Positions 60,920-64,000 of a stretch of DNA of 64,000 nt are shown here, in pieces. Location of the stretch: the NCBI GenBank assembly GCA_905250075.1, contig CAJNOP010000660.1, positions 47,675 to 111,674 on the forward strand, read 5' to 3'. Positions within the stretch are counted from its first letter, which is position 1. Each line of letters starts with the position of its first letter. The position numbers and the translations under genes are program-made. The notes beneath the pieces were generated by a model that searched no databases, was not told the origin of the DNA, and was given only the letters and a program-made list of their open reading frames with translations. Source of the stretch: Rotaria sp. Silwood1 (Eukaryota; Rotifera; Eurotatoria; Philodinida; Philodinidae).

Positions 60920-61336
60920 ATGTCTGATTCTAACAAGTTATTCGAAGTTCTTGCTTCGTGTATCGGACCGACACCATTGCCATATGTATGTCGAATGTAT
61001 ATGGATCTTTCGATTCTTCCACCATCGGTTTTATCATCTGATTCACGTGCACAAATTATTCAAACTGCTGTAAATGAACGTTTTGAAAGTCAATTTACGA
61101 TTGTTCAAATTCGGACATTAACAAATCTTATTGCTATGAATATTTCGTTTGTTCGAAATATTTTTCTCATGAATGATTTAGCTTCTAATAGCGTTAGAAT
61201 AAAAATCAATCACACTGCCATCGATGTCTTACATGATTTAGTACTTTTGCCATTTACCACGACATGTATCAATTGCCAACAAAAATTAACAGTTTATGTT
61301 ACAAAAGTGATCCACATTACGATAACCAATTTCTAA
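60920..61336 (+). CDS. Hypothetical protein or gene fragment, 138 aa
   Basis: The frame starts MSDSNKLFEVLASCIGPTPL and continues with RMYMDLSILPPSVLSSDSRA and ITINHTA-like text up to TTTCINCQQKLTV, then a stop after about 18 more residues. Composition is balanced and codon use is protein-like, unlike the random frames nearby. The CxxC near the end could be half of a zinc knuckle. Multicopy cysteine-cluster proteins tied to KDZ-type transposons are one possibility I cannot test. It lies just upstream of a 593-base MITE. Confidence 0.45.
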   Translation: MSDSNKLFEVLASCIGPTPLPYVCRMYMDLSILPPSVLSSDSRAQIIQTAVNERFESQFTIVQIRTLTNLIAMNISFVRNIFLMNDLASNSVRIKINHTAIDVLHDLVLLPFTTTCINCQQKLTVYVTKVIHITITNF

Positions 61337-61592
61337 ACGATGTGAAATGACGACTAATTTTTTTTTCTAAATTGGTTTCTTCGCATCATATAAATGACTG
61401 CATATTTTTCTAAGAAAGACATTTCACTAAAATTAAATGATTTTAATTATATTACTCAAGATTCTATAAAATACAAATCAATAAATGATAGTTTATTGAT
61501 TTTTAATTGAATAGTACTTAAAACTAGGATTATAATCAATAGGTGGACTAAATATTTTATGAACTAATGAAGAAATTCATTTTCTCAGTTCA

Positions 61593-62189
61593 TACACACT
61601 AAAATAAAATGTGTCGCATATATGTGTCGTACAAGAATGTGTCGCAGACTCCATTATAAAAATGTGTCGTATTATAGATGTGTCATAGCCTATATGTCAA
61701 TCGTCCATTCACCGATTTGTTTCGCGAGTGCAGCTGCATATAACCGAGCCTATTGGACGTACTTGGCTTATACATTTTCGTATGTCTTTTTTTTCTAGAT
61801 TATTTCTCGACCATTTATTATTCGAGAACATGTCGAGAGGTCGCTAGATGATCGACAATGGACTGCCTCGAAGTAGTCTGATCGAGATCAAATGGTCTCG
61901 AGACAGCTAGATCTTAAAACCTACCGTCTTGAACTCCAAGAATAGGTACTACTATTTGAAATTAACTGAAAAAATAGTAACTATTCGAATTTTCAAAAAA
62001 AAAATAATCCTCGTGCCGAAAAATAGATTCCAACCACGTGTTAAAAATGTGTCACATGTGTCGCACAAGAATGTGTTGTACGTCCGCTGGAAGAAATGTG
62101 TCGCAACGAGCTCCTCGTGTCGCATATGAATGTGTCGTACATTGTGTCGCAAAGTACGACACATGCGACACATTTTATCTTAGTGTGTA
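61593..62189. mobile_element. 593 bp MITE-like element with TA flanks and internal ATGTGTCG repeats
   Basis: The ends CACACTAAAATAAAATGTG and CACATTTTATCTTAGTGTG are inverted copies, each next to TA (61593-61594 and 62188-62189). The inverted match extends through GTGTCGCAT..ATGTGTCGTAC. Both ends hold clusters of the short word ATGTGTCG(C/T)A: about five on the left and six or more on the right. The middle has no coding sequence. Such subterminal word clusters are typical transposase-binding arrays. Confidence 0.8.
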
Positions 62190-62807
62190 AGTCATCACGA
62201 TAGAGCCATCTCACGATATACAACTCTTATTTCAATGAAGTTTACAATAGAAATTATTCTAGAGAAAGTAAAATAATTTTCTTTCACTTGAAAATATTAA
62301 AAATTCTTTTATTTGTTTATTCTTTAGGTAAAAAATTTCATCAAAAATGCTCATGTTTCGCAAGTTTAAAAATATTCAAGTATTTTTTATTATATATTAA
62401 AATTGGGCATTTAAATTAGCATTGTATTTTCGGTTATTATCGAACACAATTCTTTTTCACTTATGTGAGCGAATAGATATTTTACTAAAATAGCTTTTTC
62501 TTTTGCTATATAATAAAAAAAACTGTTCTTTTGAATATGAAATTGCTTTTTTAAGATACAAAAGGTTGGCCATTTTAACATAGTTTAATAATTTAAAGAC
62601 AATCGTAAATATTTCTAAACACTTTGAATATCTCTCTATTTGATAACAATGATTAGTATCTTTTAATATCTACTCTCTCGTACATCTCTACTGAATGAAG
62701 TTAAATCAGTCATTTTACAATATCGTTTTGAATGGTTTTATTATATTATTCAGATCTTGCCATTAACTCATAATCATTATTCAATTTTGATAGTTATAGT
62801 CATCTTG
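62190..62807. other. AT-rich DNA without recognised features
   Basis: No gene or repeat was found between the MITE and the telomere-like array. Confidence 0.35.
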
Positions 62808-62908
62808 AGGGTGTGGATGTGGCTGTGGCTGTGGCTGTGGGTGTGGTTGTGGGGTGTGGGGTGTGGGGTGTGGGGTGTGGGGTGTGGGTAGGTTTGGGTG
62901 AGGTTTGG
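62808..62908 (+). repeat. G-rich array of TGTGGG-like units
   Basis: GGGTGTGGATGTGGCTGTGG and related words lead into five near-perfect GGTGTGG units, then degrade to GGTTTGGG. The unit matches the TGTGGG type known, as I recall, from bdelloid telomeres. Confidence 0.85.
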
Positions 62909-62943
62909 ATTTATTCACTATACTCTGAAGATTCAGCACCTTA

Positions 62944-63062
62944 CACCTACACCCAGACCCACATACCCACACCCAGACCCACACACCCACACCCAGACCC
63001 ACACACCCATACCCAGACCTACACACCCACACCCACACCCAGACTCACACACTCACCACCCA
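62944..63062 (-). repeat. C-rich array, inverse of the G-rich one, 20-base period
   Basis: About five units of CACACCCAGACCCACACACC with variants. On the minus strand this reads GTGTGGGTCTGGGTGTGGG-like text, so it is a TGTGGG-type array facing the one at 62808-62908 across a 35-base spacer. Confidence 0.85.
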
Positions 63063-63802
63063 TCGGAACATCTTTTTCTCCAATACTATATAAGACGAAA
63101 TCATTTTAAAATCAATCATTTCTACAAAACTGTTAGCGTCAGTAGATGGTGCTTACTGACGCTAAACGTTTATCTTATGTTATCTATTTTTTGAATCTCT
63201 AATTTGATTTGTTACGTAACCTCTCAAGTATGATTCATCTCGTGATTATCTTTTTGTCTTTCGTTATTGCGCAGTTGTTGATGTTCTATCGTATCGATCT
63301 CTCGATACTCAATATATTCTATATATGACACGACGACAAAGTCGATTATTAAAACATGTTTAGCTCTCCATGTTTGGCAGACTAAATATTAGTTCTACCA
63401 TTGCTACATAATTCCCAAAACGAGAGCTAACAAAAACATTGGAAAAAAATGCACGAAAACAGTCTGTTATTTAGATCAAATTTTGTTTTTGATTTGTGAT
63501 TTAGATAGAGGGACTTTAGATCTAAAGTTTAAGATATAATTCAGACAATTATCTTCACACATTCTAATGTTAAGCCAATAAAACTGTCTATTTAGATCTT
63601 CAAAAAATATGAATTTTTCTTAATTCTTAAGCAAATTCTCTTCATTTTTGTCAAAATTTGCGTAGCTTCTCAAAAGAGATACTTTTTAATTAAATATATA
63701 GTTATTTAAAAAAGCTACAGCTATTTAAAAGAGTCATAGATATTCTCAAAAGAGATACTTTTTAATTAAACATACAACTATTTAGAAGGGGTGCAACTAT
63801 TT
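63063..63802. other. Accessory DNA with a diverged palindrome-arm relative
   Basis: No gene was seen. 63480-63560 (GATTTAGATAGAGGGACTTTAG, AAGTTTAAGATATAAT) resembles 56755-56805 of the 56.5 kb palindrome. A small hairpin GTTAGCGTCAGTA/TACTGACGCTAA lies at 63131-63165. Confidence 0.45.
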
Positions 63803-64000
63803 AAAAAAGCTGTTAGTGGAATTCCTTGCGGAATTAAAAAACTGAAACACGATGGATCTATTGTTATTAGTTAAATGGAAATCGTTTTGCTCCATTTCTT
63901 TGCGATACATTTGTAAGCTAACCCTTTATCTAATGCTTTAGAACTGCAGTTTCTCTGTCACGGTCTGTGATGGGTCCAAAGCCTGTCTGTCACGGTCTGT
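63803..64000 (+). repeat. Dispersed repeat R1, copy 2, cut by the window end
   Basis: Same orientation and order as copy 1 at 58051: GCTGTTAG, hairpin AATTCC-TTGC-GGAATT, AAACACGATGG, TAAATGGAAATC and GAACTGCAGTTT, then two units of CTGTCACGGTCTGT. It runs off the window. Confidence 0.75.

Noticed and set aside
62781-63194. Open frames rich in Val/Gly, Pro/His/Thr on both strands
   Set aside because: They translate the telomere-like G-rich and C-rich arrays in different frames and are not genes.
1-64000. Search for retroelement or virus-like coding (reverse transcriptase, integrase, capsid, envelope) and for CRISPR arrays or tRNA genes
   Set aside because: None was recognised on either strand. 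The mobile DNA seen is inverted-repeat, non-autonomous-looking DNA elements.

Overview
The window is AT-rich eukaryotic DNA with compact, intron-rich animal genes. Most introns are about 45-80 bp, and a few are stretched to 1-1.6 kb by repeats. An innexin and a Calx/SLC8 Na/Ca exchanger point to an invertebrate. The very low GC, the short introns, many foldback elements and a TGTGGG-like repeat (as I recall, the telomere unit of bdelloid rotifers) make a bdelloid rotifer, perhaps Rotaria-like, my best guess. That assignment is inference.

Layout. 1-2297 (+): 3' part of an SLC7-type amino acid transporter. 4261-10368 (+): NPL4, the p97 cofactor. 10628-15289 (+): a WIPI/Atg18 PROPPIN, close enough behind NPL4 to suggest a dicistronic unit. 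17496-18569 (-): an intronless secreted APP1-domain phosphatase. 19101-19640 (-): an intronless secreted orphan. 22293-26366 (+): Na/Ca exchanger, lost at an assembly gap after the start of CBD2. 28681-29961 (+): innexin, convergent with 30019-32477 (-): FRA10AC1 homologue. 33851-35266 (+): membrane-anchored fibrinogen-domain protein, convergent with 35831-37213 (-): signal peptide peptidase. 43547-44604 (+): membrane-anchored JmjC/cupin protein, convergent with 44917-45823 (-): claudin-like four-TM protein. From about 46 kb to the end the window is accessory: inverted-repeat DNA elements, minisatellites, a GC-rich island, coding fragments and poorly supported genes.

For most of the multi-exon genes, reading frames joined at GT-AG sites give a total length divisible by three and proteins close to family length. 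These models were assembled by eye and are solid except where noted.

The most interesting observations are these. A pair of alternative exons in the exchanger encodes two versions of the first strands of Ca-binding domain 1, with phases that make them strictly mutually exclusive. Two telomere-like arrays face each other at 62.8-63.06 kb. A dispersed repeat (58.05 and 63.80 kb) has a hairpin with a compensatory base change. A 3.1 kb element has roughly 700 bp inverted ends and TTAA flanks. A family of long palindromes sits inside host introns. No reverse transcriptase, capsid or envelope coding was recognised, and no tRNA, rRNA or CRISPR array was seen.
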